Shown in pieces: positions 10,261-23,325 of a stretch of DNA of 64,000 nucleotides. The stretch is from Iris pallida. Its lineage: Eukaryota; Streptophyta; Magnoliopsida; Asparagales; Iridaceae. Every line of letters starts with the position of its first letter. Within the stretch, counting starts at the first letter, position 1. The notes beneath the pieces were generated by a model. That model did no database searches. It was not told the origin of the DNA and saw only the letters and a list, made by a program, of their open reading frames with translations. The stretch covers positions 1,912,335-1,976,334 of the forward strand of contig JANAVB010016200.1 in NCBI GenBank assembly GCA_029216955.1, in the 5' to 3' direction. The translations under genes were made by a program, and so were the position numbers.

Positions 10261-13200
10261 ATTCCTAAAAAGAAATTATATAGAATTTCAAGGACAAACA
10301 CAAGGTTAAATACCGAAATTATTTTATGGTTTTACACTTTTTTCAGTGGAATATCGTCGCAATATAACTCCCAAAGTTCTTGTAACACTTCTTGTTAATT
10401 CTCGAGGTTTTTATCCCGCGCTCCCAAGGATTGGGATAAAACATTTGTTTTGATCTAGGTCATATGTACATCAAGAAGAATGGGAGTCTTAGGTCCAAAT
10501 CAGAACAAGAAGCTATTACTAGATGAAGACCAGAAATGCACGACGAGACAAGGAGGTTAAAGTTTACCTTTATCCCAACCAATCAATTTTGATGAAGTTC
10601 TAAAGCTTACAACCACATAGAGGTATGATGCATCATTATTTAAAGGCAAGAAGTGTAAAATCTTTTCAGAGCATGAAGCAAAAGGATACATGGTTTCCTA
10701 AGTGTTAACACAAAATGTAGTGGACATAATGGAGTGTACTCGAGAAAATAAAAAACAAAGAACCATGGTTTGGATGTTCACGTGGCATGACATATATGAA
10801 AAAATTATGGTAATTCCCGTTGCCTTATACCAAGTATAATGATGATAGAATTGATATTGATATACCCTAGCAGTCAATTTGAAAGAGGTTTCATTTGTAC
10901 AAATATCACTAGATGTATCAGATATTTTAAATTATTAATGACTTTGTATTTATCATGTTTAGATTATTCATTTTATATAATTCTTGATAGTGTAATAAAG
11001 TTCTAAGAGTAAAGGCAATAGATTTCGTATTGTCATGGGAATGAGATACGATGTCTTATAAGCTTTACTCTAAACATATGTTTATGCTTAAAGGTTCACT
11101 AAGAGAGACAGATGAAAGTGGATAGGTTGGTATGCTTTGTATTGAACTCATATGATGAGTGCAGATGGTCTCATAAGTCACTGAAGTACATGAAACTATA
11201 GCAAGAGTATGGGTGCTCAGTTAGTTGAATGAGTTCACTAGACATGACATCGGAAAGGAATCCCTAATAGGTAACTTATACTAATATCAATAGAGATGTC
11301 ATTCATGTTAGTGGTGCAAGTGGTCTTCGGACCTAAGGTCATTATGGTACCTTATAATGTGCACCCATACTTTGATTATGTACCTATAGCGAACACAAGA
11401 TTGCTAAGGTCATGCATTGGATGTGGTGAATCACTCATGATGGTTGTACATGACCAATAAGGAATCTCCCCCCCCCCAGCATACAATAAGGAGAGTAACA
11501 TCCTATGTGATCTGGCATGTTACACTCAAGCAATCCTTGAAAAAGTGATGTGAAAGTAGAAGAGTCGTACTTAGTCACATAGTGTTGAACAAATGAGATC
11601 GTGACACATAGTTACTATGATGAATTACGATTTGACAAACATTATCATGTCGTGTGTCTAGTTGGGACATAGTATGACAAAAAGATTGAGTTGCATGGTA
11701 ATTGTACATGGATATGTTCTTGAGTGGATGCCACTAAACATTCTCACACCATATGGGAGCTATAACACACTGATAGGTGTCAATCTTGACTAACAACGAC
11801 ATAAAAAGTTATTTCTAGAACATGACACTCGAAATTTCGTAAGGAATTTGTTGTTGCGTAGGTTGCAGTGTCAGGACAGTTTGATCCAATATGGTCATCT
11901 TGATCATGAGCCTAATGGATAACACTCACAAGAGTTGGTCGACAACTAGAGCATTGCTCAGGTTCATATTAACCAATAGAGATTGATCTATAAACGATTG
12001 ACCAAAGTCTATTGTATTGGCTTATGTTAGCATATGAGGACTTGCATGTCTATAAATGATTGACCAAATCTATTGTGTTAGCTTATGTTGACTAGGTCAA
12101 CTCCTAATTGATCACGTAAAAAATATGTGACAAACAATCAATTCAAAATTGGATATGCATTAAATAGTATTCTAGAAGAGTATAGAATCGTCTAGAAGAT
12201 TCTATAGGATCAAAGATTGATATGGAATTAGGATCCTAAACAAACTCTAATTAGGAGAGTACAAGTCTATCCCCAGCTAAAACTTATAAATATAGGGTTA
12301 GGGTTTGTTTAAATTAAGCTTATAATAATTTCATGCAAATTTATATAAAGAAAATTAATCCTAAACTTCCCTTCCGTCCTCTTCTCTTCTGACCGTGTTC
12401 TCTACCAGCAAGTATGAACCAAAATTTTGATCAACTGCTACCGAGGCAAAAACAATAGTAGCATGAGCACAAAGTGTTGTATTTTGGAGCTACTTCGAGG
12501 AAGACTTCCGGAGTACAAAGTAAAGAGTTCGTGAATTTGATTGCTTGATGGTCAATTTGCTTATGTGGGTACCTTTAGAAATCGAACATGTGTGCGGTTA
12601 ATGCACCAAGAAAGATATAATGAAAACCCTAATCCAACTAGTTAGATAATTGTATTATAGTCATATGTTTGTAATTTGTGTATGACATGCTTATAATTCA
12701 ACAGATCAAGATCGTATTAGTTCATATGACGGATCATTAATATATAGGGATAAGGATCTTAGTCAAGTTGAAGATTTAGCGTGCCTCACAAGATGATCAT
12801 AGTAATCAATACATGCAAATAGGTTAGATTTATCATGAACCTAGGTCGATCCATATATCGCTTAAAGTAAAAAAAAAAAACAATGGCCCATCACGTATGG
12901 TGTAGATAAGGGGTTCGTATTTGTCATTTCCCGCACCCATAATATGATAAGCCAACTACGTAATAGTCTAACAGACATCTCAAGGCTACGTGTCATATTA
13001 ATACACCATATCCATAATCGTGATTGTCGCTTGTAAAGTTCTAAGATAAAAGTATAGACAAAACTTAACCAATTGATAAACTGAGAACAATTCACATCTA
13101 TAAAAAAAACCATCCATAATTACACCTCACCAGTCTAGTTTTTTTGTCTCAAAAGAATATACATAAGGATTTCACCGCTACACAAAATAAAATTGATGCT

Positions 13201-14348
13201 CTACCTGCTGTATGCACTACTCCTCAAACTTATCCATACTCTCTCTCTCTCTCTCGTCCATGCCTTCATCTAGTGAACAAATACTATATAAAAGACATGC
13301 AAGTCCTCGATTCAAGAATGATGAAATAAATAAAGTAAAACGGTATATGATTGAAAATCATGATCTGATATTCAGATAGAAATAATGTAAAGAAACCATA
13401 AGGAAGTATTATAGTATAAAATTAGAATAAAACTCTACTGACATTATAAATCTAGTGATTCAAAGTGTCCAAACTATTCCTATGTCCTAACTGTCACTAA
13501 CAGAATCACAATATATTTTTGCCTATATGATGATGTAATTTAGAGAATAATCTTTGGATCTTATACTTGACTAGTTTTTGGAAATAATTCCAATGCCCGG
13601 GATCAAGTTGTTACACACCGGCACGGTGCTCAGTGGTCCGGCCCTTCCCCACAGGAAACAAAAGATATATCACTTAAAATATGAATTATACACGTCATGA
13701 GCTAAGCACTCACACTCTCACATCGCAAGGCCTTGTGATGGAGAAACACAAACTTATCAGTTTTTATTATTTATATTTCGATATTTTATACGGATCTAAT
13801 TTATTCTCCCCGCCCAATGCACTATTATACAATAATAATAATTCTTAATTCTATTATCTTATTAAATCTTCATTTTCTGGCTCATATAAGTATGATCTGT
13901 GTACCATAGGTATCACATGAATACAAAAATACTTATTAGTAGAAATTTCATTCATTGGAATAACACTTATAATTTATCTATACGTGAAAATATCACGTAA
14001 TACGAGAATACAACTCAACATATGCTATTAAATAATATAAAGTATGGTATGTATCACAATCCATGTAGTAAGTATCACATAGTACGAGTATACAACCCAA
14101 TATGATTACATCTACTGGAACAAGACAAGAACAATAGGATTACTATTTGTTATGCTTGTGTGTCAGCATGTATGTGTCTTACGAGTCCAAACGGTTCGAC
14201 TCCTAAAATATTCAGTGTTATCGAGAGTGTCTCTAACAAATATAATACTACCAAAATTAAGGTTTAATACAATCAAAAATCAGTGATCTTCAAAATTTGG
14301 TTATCTTTCGAAATTCTTAAAATTTTCAGCAGAGTCTACTTTATACTT
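10261..14348. other. Unassigned AT-rich DNA
   Basis: No supported gene. 11040-12430 has the texture of retroelement leader or LTR sequence, including a TATA-like CTTATAAATATAGGG near 12285 followed by a pyrimidine-rich stretch, but no termini are found. A short C run lies at about 11467, and a (TC)n run and open frames near 13144-13330 have no family features. Confidence 0.4.
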
Positions 14349-14623
14349 TGTAACGCCCCAGTCCTAAAATATGTCGGGACTAGAAATACGTATACATGTC
14401 AGCTACGTATCAATGGACTCCAATCAGCTCGAATACGTATAAGCTGTCTAGAGGTCCAATCTAATTATAACTAGCAAGTCCAACTATACCTCAATCCACA
14501 GGATATCATCTCAACTGAGAACCAAGTGTACTAATGTTGATCAAACAGTAATACATCGATTCCACAAGAGTAAAAACAAAAAAAAGACAATATGTGCTAA
14601 AGTTGGCCAGACCTTAATACAAC

Positions 14624-17314
14624 TGTAACGCCCGTATTTCGGAATACGTATTTTAATTAGGCATATATTGTATTTTGTTTTTTCGGACCTATATTTTATT
14701 TTCTCGGATTTTGGCCTGTAATTGTATTTTGGCTCGACTTGCGAATTTTGGTTTTCTCGTAAATTGGGTTTTTAGAACTGGCATGGTTTATTCTTTGTGG
14801 AGAAGGATTTGGTTTGGTTGCATTGGACTACCCTTAGTTAACCTCCACCCTCAACACAACACCATCTCATTAAAACCCCACCTAACTTTCTCTCTCCCCA
14901 TTACTCTTCCATTAATTTTCTCCATCTTCTTCTTCTTCCTTCCTCCACACAACACCTAACCTCCATAGGCAAGTGCACCTTGCCACCAAATAGGAACCCT
15001 ATTTTATTTGTCCATTAGTTAGATTAGGCCATGGTGAATCATATTAGAACTTGGCATTTTGTGATTTGGAGTCTCCATTTTTCTAGATCTAAGTTTTAAC
15101 CATTTTGAATTTTGCTGGTTTTGATCTATTAAACTTAGATTTTTGCTTGTTTTGAGGTTTTCATGTGGAAGAGAATTCAATTTTACACAAGTTAGAACTT
15201 TGAAAAAAATTTGTTTTGATTTGGCTAAGTTATGAGAATTGGAAGTTTTTGGTGTTCTTGGGTTTTTCTTCTCAGCCTTGCTGAAGAAGATGACTTCGGC
15301 CAGTGCTCTTTAGCGCTGGGCTGAACCGCACAACCATTCCTCGGCCAGCGCACTTTAGCGCTGGGCTGACCCGCGCTCGGTGCCCATTGGCGAACCGTGT
15401 CCCCTTCTTCGCTGGCGCTTTTAGCCTCAGCGCAGCTCACTCCTCAGCGCAATCCGACCCCCTGCGCAGCTCAATCCCAGCGCTGCTCACTCCAGCACAG
15501 CTGACCCTAGCGCAGCTTGACCCTAGCGCAGCTTGGTCCCAGTGCAGCTCACTGACCCTGGCGCAACCCGACCTCAGCGCAGTTCATTCCCCAGCGCAGT
15601 TCGTTCCCCCAGCGCAGTTCATTCCCCTAGCGCAATCAGACCCTAGCGCAACCCGACCCCAGGAACCCCAGCGCAACCTATTTGCCCTTGGTGGTTTGGT
15701 TTTATTGGGCTTGGCTCTTTTGTGGATTGGAGTTCTGAGATCTTGTTCCACACAACACGACTGTCTTGACCCAACACGACCTGGCACGGTTTTCGGTGTT
15801 TTGCTTATAACCTGTACGGTTTTCGTAATTTCTGTGATTTATGATCCTAGTACTTCTGATCTTCTTAGTAGTGACCCGATGGGGGTGCGCTCTTAACTTG
15901 TAACCTGTGATTCATAATTAATCTTTGTAACTGGATAACTTGATAGTGGCCCGTGGCGGCGCACTCCTGACTTGTAACTTGACTTGATGCTGTTGTGATG
16001 GCTAACTTGACTCATATAATCAACTCTGACATCGTGGGTGTTCATTCTTGCTGCTTCGTGCAATCCACTTGTCTTGTCTTGTCTTGCATCATGTCTAGGA
16101 CGTGACCCTGGTTACCACGGTCAGGGATTCGTACTGAATATGAATTAGGTTAATGACTAGATCAAACTATAGTCCATGGAGAATGTCCATCACAGGCTCG
16201 TTATCTGGGCACTTTAATGGACTTGTAGCTGCCAACGAGTAGGGCACATTTCCACACACTGTCATGTGTTGCACCCTCTAAGTCACCTAAGGGTATATCG
16301 TCTTCTGGGCGATGTACCCAACCATACTCTCAACCCGCAGAAGGATAACTGGATAGTCTGCAGGGCTTGGGACTGGGAAATTCTCATTTGCATCTTGTTA
16401 GTAATTAAGCTTGTGATAACCCTAGTTAGTTAAGTAGTAATAAGTCGTAGTATTTGCTTGGCCGCTTGTGAATGGATGGTGTCCAGCCCTGTCTAAGTCT
16501 CGTCTAGTCCCAGTACCTGGTTTCTCCTGAACATGCTTGTTTTATTTATCGTTAACAATAAATGGGTAGAGACAAGGTGCTATTCAGGCGAAGGGTACAC
16601 CCCGGTCCTTGTTCGGTTAAGGGTTGTAACCTGACTCCCGGTTCCTCCCTAGTCGTTTATTGTCCTATTGTACTCTTTATTACTTGTACCTTCTTCTATT
16701 TTTCTTATGATCTGATATGCTGGCTTTTGTTTTTATTTCGTGGCCTCCTTGTGGCACTTGCTCTTTCTGGGGTTTGACCCAGCTGGTTTTGTGTGGCCAG
16801 ATTTTGGAGCAGCTCCCGAGGATCTACCGAACTTCCAGCCCAATGGTGACAACTAGACGGAACCTGGGCCAAGAGTGGGTTTTCCATTTTGATTCGTTCA
16901 CTACATTGTAAAATTATTCTTTTGAGGCGTTTAGCCGACGAGCACCTGTTAGCTCGATGCATATTTACTTACTGTCTGCCTACGGGCTGTAAACATGATT
17001 AACAAATCTTAGGATTGATCATACGAACTAAACTCTTGCTAGTCCTCGTTTTACGACTAGCTTCATGATCAGCTGAATATGTAATATTTGGGACACCTTT
17101 TATTGTGTATTTGGTGATCTGATATTGTAATTATTATTACTTGCTTGAGATTGAGACATTAGGCTTGTTCATGACCATAGGAGACTGTTGGCTTGTAGTT
17201 AAACCCTCATATATCTAGACAGCCATGATCGTATAGCGAGGTGGATTCCATTTTAATATACGTAGCTGGCTATGTACGCCCCCGCTCTCAGTATTCTGGT
17301 TCTGGGGCGTTACA
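14624..17314 (+). repeat. 5' LTR of element A
   Basis: TGTAACGCCCG to GGGGCGTTACA, 2691 bp. It contains a CTTCTTCTTC pyrimidine stretch, the AGCGCAG repeat array and several conserved open stretches. A possible acceptor GACCCAG near 16780 precedes an acidic tail (AAPEDLPNFQPN, stop), kept in the other LTR copy at about 28565-28650. Confidence 0.92.
15290..15680 (+). repeat. AGCGCAG-rich degenerate tandem array in LTR A
   Basis: Units of about 14-20 bp of the type CCCAGCGCAGTTCATTCC recur, encoding an Ala/Ser/Pro-rich low-complexity ORF. The same array in the 3' LTR (22960-23315) has fewer units and other substitutions. The ORF at 15303-15896 is explained by the repeat and is not considered a gene. 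Confidence 0.75.
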
Positions 17315-17341
17315 TGGTTTAAGTGGTGGCCAATGCAGGTC
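17315..17341 (+). other. Primer-binding region of element A
   Basis: Directly after the LTR comes TGGTTTAAGTGG, 8 of 12 positions like the iMet site TGGTATCAGAGC. Then AGTGGTGGCCAATGCAGGTC (17322-17341), which recurs with one mismatch at the same offset after the LTR of B. Confidence 0.55.
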
Positions 17342-17445
17342 TTGTAAATCAAGTTATAAGGGTTTATCGGATAGATGTCTCAATCAGTCCTCGTCCTTGA
17401 TCTCTGTTCATATCCTTTGAATCCCTGGATTCTTGCCCTGATCAT

Positions 17446-18358
17446 GTGCTTGTATCGTTGATCTGTCATGGTCCTTCCTTATTGTTTCCTATATCGTCTT
17501 CTTCAGCGGCATCGTTCCTGGACCTGCCGATCAGCAAGGCGGAGCACTTCCCGTGGACCAGCAGCAACCCGGAGATCAAGCCCAGCATTCGGAGTAGCCT
17601 CCAGAGTTGTGCCTACTGGAGGAGAGCCACCAGTTCAGCCCGTCCAACCTACAGAGCCCGAATGGCACCTTGGTAGGTCTCATCAGGACCTTGATAGCTT
17701 CCCAGGATCGGGGCGACGCCCTGCACCGGACAGTTCAAGATGCTTTGAACAGAGGCGGTCATCCAGGGAACATCGCGGCCAACAGCTTCAAGCGCCTGAA
17801 TCCTCCATTCTTCGACGGCAGCGAAGATACGATTGCCGCGGACGCTTGGCTTCAGGATACCGAGGTGGTTCTGGAAGCAGTTAGGACACCTGAGAATAAG
17901 AAGGTGGCGGTGGTACGCCTAATTGCTAGACTTAGCTCGCAGTTGGTGGACGACACAGGTCGTGGGATTAGCGGTACGGTTACTTGGGCGGTGTTTAGAG
18001 AAAGATTCCAGACGAAGTATTTTGATGCTGTAGCTCGGTACGACCTGCAGACGAGGTTTACCAACTTGAAGCAAGGAGGTAGGACGGTTGACTGTTATGT
18101 ATCTGAGTTTTCTAGGCTCAGTAGGTTTGCCCCCACCTTGGTGGCAACGAGTTTGATACGGCCCAGCGGTTCCAGCAGGGGCTGCATTTGGAAATCTTAT
18201 TGGCAGTTGAGCAGTTCGAACACCAGATGTTCGATGCAGTATTGAGGGCAGCTAGGAGGCACGAGTACACCTCCCAGAGGATCGTGGATAGGACCGTGGT
18301 AGGAAGCGGTCTACAATCAGATGCACCAATCATCAGCTCCAGCCCGGGCAGCTAGGGG
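17446..18358 (+). pseudogene. gag of element A (frameshifted)
   Basis: Gag is the capsid polyprotein of the retrotransposon. The frame from 17607 shows the Retrotrans_gag signature LNPPFFDGSEDTIAADAWLQ, then an FRERFQTKYF segment, then LKQGG-TV and EFSRLSRFAP. After this (about 18135) the reading frame shifts, and QRFQQGLHLEILLAVEQFEH continues in another frame to a stop near 18356. At about 18467-18510 the CCHC knuckle is degenerate: a Cys codon is TAC, the His codon is TAC and one base is missing. Non-functional. Confidence 0.85.
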
Positions 18359-18658
18359 TTTGACCATTGGAACTCCGAGACGGGCGACCTCAGTGACGTC
18401 GATTCAATATTCAATCCCGATGTACCTGCAGTAGCAGTAGTAGCAGTAGCAGAAGCAGACTTCTGCGATGGGATGTTCTCATTACGGAAGCCAGGGTACA
18501 TGGTGGCAGATTGTCGCGGCGCAGGGATTGTGCCTGGCTATGGAGCGCAGATCACAAGATAGGAGCCTGCCCGAATAGGGGTAGTTCGTCCTCTTCCAAC
18601 CTAACCAGTCCGTCGGTTAGGGACCCGCACCTATGTAGCAGCAGCAGTACCCGAGGCA

Positions 18659-21600
18659 TTGTTGCCTCAGGCCCAGGCATTTCAGCAGCAGAACCAGCAG
18701 CAGTACACCCAGGCTCAAGTGCAGAGTAGGCAGAGAGGTTTCCAGCAGAGGGGACCCGCAGCCGGAGGACAAGGTCAGGCAATGATGATGACTATGGAAG
18801 AAGAGGTTACACCAGGTGAAGTAGTGGCAGGTACTATTCTCGTCAACTCCTCTCCAGCATTGGTATTATTTGATTCTGGTGCATCGCATTCATTCATGTC
18901 TGCACGATTCGCAACACGGATAGGATTGGAGCCCGAGTCATTATCAGTGAGGCTCAATATACTAACTGGTAATGGTCTTGTGGGAGTAGATCGAGTATTT
19001 TCCTCGTGTCGGATCGTAATTAGCGGTAGAGAGTTCCCCGCTAGATTTATAGAGTTTCCTATGGCAGACTATGATGTAGTCTTAGGCATGGATTGGTTGA
19101 GAAACCAGTATGCTAGGATAGACTGCCATGTTGGCAGAGTTGTTTTCAGCATTCCAAGCGAGCCAGAGTTTTTCTTTTCCAGAGGCGCAATGGAGCCATC
19201 TTTCCCAGTATTGCGGATGACAGTAGCAGCAGTACAGTTACCCCAGATAGTTGAAAAGTTTCCCGACGTCTTCCCAGAAGAACTTCCAGGAATGCTGCCA
19301 GAAAGAGAGATCGAGTTCACTATAGACTTGATCCCCGGGACAGCCCCAGTGTCAGAGAGAGTCTACAGGATGGCGCCTTCAGAGTTGGAGATCTTGTACA
19401 AGATGATTGAAGAACTGAGGATCAAGGGATTCATTCGTGCAAGTGGATCGCCTTAGGGAGCTCCGATGCTTCTTGTAAAAAAGAAGGATGGTACGTTCAG
19501 GCTATGTGTAGATTATCGTACCTTGAACAGATACCCTCTCCCGAGGATAGATGACTTGTTTGATCAACTCAAGGGGGCTTCAGTGTTCTCGAAGATAGAC
19601 TTGCGATCAAGATACCACCAGATCAGGGTCAGAGAGCAGGACATTCTAAAGATAGCGTTCAGATCAAGGTATGGGCATTGGGAGTTTCTTGTTATGCCAT
19701 TCGCAGCAACCAATGTGCCAGCCGTATTCATGGACCTCATGAATCGCATTTTCATGCCTTACTTGGATCAGTTCATGATCGTGTTCCTAGATGACATCCT
19801 TGTCTATAGCAAGAGTAAAGCAGAGCATGAGCAGCATCTCAAAATCGTCTTTCAGACGCTTAGAGAGCATCAGTTGTACGCCAAGTTCAGTAAATGCGAG
19901 TTCTGGCTCGATCGCATTTCGTACTTGGGTCACATCATTACCCGAGGAGGAGCGAAAGTGGATCCCCAGAAGATTGTGGCTATTGAGATATGGCCAGTAC
20001 CTAGCTCAGTGGCAGAGGTCCGCAGCTTCCTTGGATTAGCCGGCTACTACCAGCGATTTGTTTCAGATTTTGCAAGGATTTCGGCGCCGATGACCCAGTT
20101 GACCCGCAAGGATGTGCCGTTCGTATGGACAGCAGAGTGCCAGGAATCATTTGGAAAGTTGAAGCAAGGTTTGGTAACGGCTCCCATTCTCACACTTTCA
20201 GATGGGACCGGAGGATTCATAGTTTATTGCGACGCTTCAGGGAGAGGATTGGGGTGTGTCTTGATGCAGCATGGGAAGGTAATAGCTTATGCATCATGTC
20301 AACTTCGTGATCATGAGAAGAATTACCCGACCTACGACTTGGAACTGGCGACAGTAGTGTTTGCGCTTAAGCTTTGGCGGCACTACTTGTACGGGGACAG
20401 AGTGGAGATATTTACTGATCACAAGAGCCTGAAGTATGTTTTCACCCAGAAGGACCTTAACATGCGGCAGAGAAGATGGCTCGAGCTACTGGTGGACTAT
20501 AATGTGGAATTGCAATATCACCCAGGGAAGGCCAACGTTGTAGCAGATGCGTTGAACAGGAGAGCCGGAGTTTACTTCCTAACGGCACAACCAGAGTTAT
20601 TGGCAGATCTTCAGAAGATGGGAATTGAAGTGGTTCTTCCTACCAACGTGGCATTGATGGCCAATCTACAGGTTCAGTCCAGCATAGTTGAGAGGATCCG
20701 GATGGCGCAGTCTACAGATTCTAAGATTCAGCGACTCAGAGCAGAGTGTGAGGCAGAAAGAAGGCCAGAGTTGTGCATTCATGGAGATGGTACACTTCGA
20801 CATAACACTCATCTTTGTGTACCCAGTGGAGATATTAGACAGGAGGTCATGGCAGAAGCTCATAGTTCACAGTATTCTATTCATCCCGGTAGCACGAAGA
20901 TGTATAGAGACATTCGTCAGCACTTCTGGTGGAATGGCATAAAGAGGGAGATAGCCCAGTTTGTCTCTCGGTGTTTGGTTTGCCAGCAGGTTAAAGCTGA
21001 ACATCAGAGGCCCACTGGACTTCTTCAGCCCTTGTCGATTCCAGAATAGAAGTGGGAGCATGTGACCATGGATTTTGTGACTGGATTGCCTAGATCCCCA
21101 GCTGGTCGAGATGCTATTTGGGTTATAGTTGACAGGCTCACGAAGGTAGCTCACTTTCTCTCGTTCAGAGTTGGTCAGTCGACGGCTCAGCTAGCAGAAA
21201 TGTACCTTAGGCAGATTGTCAAGCTTCACGGTGTGCCCGTCAGTATCACCTCGGACAGGGATTCAAGGTTCACATCACACTTTTGGCATAGCCTGCAAGA
21301 GAGTTTGGGAACTCACCTTCAGTTTAGCTCAGCTTACCATCCGCAAACAGATGGTCAGTCATAGCGTACAATTTAGACCTTGGAAGATATGTTGAGATCT
21401 TGTACACTCGACTTCGGTGGTTCATGGGAAGATCACTTGCACCTGGTGGAGTTCTCGTGCAACAATAGTTTCCAGGCCAGTATTCAGATGACCCCGTTCG
21501 AGGCACTGTATGGTAGGAAGTGCAGATCCCCGTTAGCCTGGGATGATGTTGGAGAGAGGCAGATGCTTGGTCCAGAAATAATTGCCCAGACAGTTGAAGT

Positions 21601-22111
21601 GGTCAGTAGAGTCAGAGATCGCCTTCGAGTGGCCCAAGATCTCCAGCGACATTGGGCCGATGCTCATCGACGTCCCCTAGAGTTGGCTATCGGCGACCAT
21701 GTATTCCTTAGGATCTCGCCTAACCGTGGCGTCATTCGCTTTGGCGTACGGAGAAAGCTTAGTCCTAGGTATATAGGGCCGTTCAATATCCTGGAGCGAG
21801 TAGGAGATATATCCTATCGTCTCGCTCTTCCGTCGTCGCTAAGTGAGGTACATGATGTATTCCATGTGTCCCAATTACGACGGTACATCCCGGACCCGAG
21901 CCATATCCTGGACCATTCGGAATTGGTTGTTGGTACCGACCTTTCGTATGAGGAGAGGCCCGTGTCTATATAGGACCGGAGAGAAAAGATACTCAAGAAC
22001 AAGACTATTAGCTTAGTCCGTGTTGCTTGGGGTCATCACTCTCTAGTTGAGTCAACGTGGGAGCGTGAGGACGACATCCGATCGCGATACCCCGACTTGT
22101 TTGACTCGTAA
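18659..22111 (+). pseudogene. pol of element A: PR-RT-RNaseH-INT-chromodomain, broken
   Basis: The polyprotein would copy and integrate the element. Protease has LFDSGASHSF (about 18868). RT has [10 protein letters not shown] (about 19784). RNase H has [12 protein letters not shown] (about 20224). Integrase has the HHCC region ending RCLVCQQVK (about 20970), MDFVTGLP, DRDSRFTSHFW and HPQTDGQS. A chromodomain-like tail, REKILKNK to STWEREDDIRSRYPDLF, ends at 22111. In-frame TAGs occur at 19454 (family Trp, GSPWGAP), 21047 (Trp), 21362, 21374 and about 21971. Roughly six residues are missing between YRTLN and RYPLPRIDD. It is dead, in one main frame. Confidence 0.93.
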
Positions 22112-22239
22112 GGTATAATATCTTCCTTATGCCTTATGCTTTCCATCCCTTGCTTGCATGTATGATTGGTTGATTGTTTGCTTAGTGTAGCTTAATTGTG
22201 GATAGTATAGCGGGCTCTTACATCTCTAAGCATCTTGAT

Positions 22240-22279
22240 TTAAATTTCGAGGACGGAATTCTTTTAAGGTGGGTAGAGT
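22240..22279 (+). other. 3' leader motif and polypurine tract of A
   Basis: AATTTCGAGGACGGAATTC followed by AAGGTGGGTAGAG sits immediately before the 3' LTR. The TTTCGAGGACGAAATT-type motif recurs before the LTRs of B, C and F, marking a shared gypsy lineage. Confidence 0.75.
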
Positions 22280-23325
22280 TGTAATGCCCGTATTTCGGAA
22301 TACGTATTTTAATTAGGCATATATGTATTTCGGACCTGTATTTTATTTTCTTGGATTTTGGCCTGTAATTGTATTTTGGCTCGACTTGCGGATTTTAGTT
22401 TTCTCGTAAATTGGGTTTTTGGACCTGGCATGGTTTTTTTCTTTGTGGATAAGGATTTGGTTTGGTTGTATTGGACTACCCTTAGTTAACCTCCACCCTC
22501 AACACAACACACCATCCCTCATTAAAACCCCACCTAACTTTCTCTCTCCTCATTACTCTTCCATTAATTTTCTCCATCTTCTTCTTCTTCCTTCCTCCAC
22601 ACAACACCTAACCTCCATAGGCAAGTGCACATTGCCACCAAATAGGAACCCTATTTTATTTGTCCATTAGTTAGATTAGGCCATGGTGAATCACATTAGA
22701 ACTTGGCATTTTGTGATTTGGAGTCTCCATTTTTCTAGATCTAAGTTTTAACCATTTTCGGATTTTCATGGTTTTGATCTATTAAACTTAGATTTTTTGC
22801 TTGTTTTGAGGCTTCCATGTGGAAGAGAATTCAATTTTACACAAGTTAGAATTTTGAAAATCTAAATTTCGTTTTGATTTGGCTAAGTTATGAGAATTGG
22901 AAGTTTTTGGTGTTCTTGGGTTTTTCTTCTCAGCCTTGCTGAAGAAGATGACTTCGGCCAGCGCTCTTTAGCGCTGGACTGAACCGCGCCAACCCTTCTT
23001 CGGCCAGCGCTCTTTAGCGCTGGGCTGACCTGCGCTCGGTGCCCCTTAGCGAACCGTGCCCCCTTCTTCGCTGGCGCTCTTTAGCCTCAGCGCAGCTCAC
23101 TCCTCAGCGCAAGCCGACCCCCTGTGCAGCTCAGTCCCAGCGCAGCTTGACCCTAGCGCAGCTTGGTCCCAGCGCAGCTCACTGACCCTGGCGCAACCCG
23201 ACCTCAGCGCAGTTCACTCCCCCAGCGCAGTTCATTCCCCCAGCGCAGTTCATTCCCCTAGCGCAATCAGATCCTAGCACAACCCAACCCCAGGAACCCC
23301 AGCGCAACCTATTTGCTCATGGTGG
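22280..23325 (+). repeat. 3' LTR of A, first part
   Basis: Begins TGTAATGCCCG and follows the 5' LTR up to CCTATTTGC then GGTGG (23325), where element C sequence begins. Only TTTG of the expected LTR sequence is missing across the C insertion. Confidence 0.9.

Noticed and set aside
15303..15896. 197-codon Ala/Pro-rich ORF
   Set aside because: Explained by the AGCGCAG tandem array in the LTR. The array length and frame differ in the other LTR.
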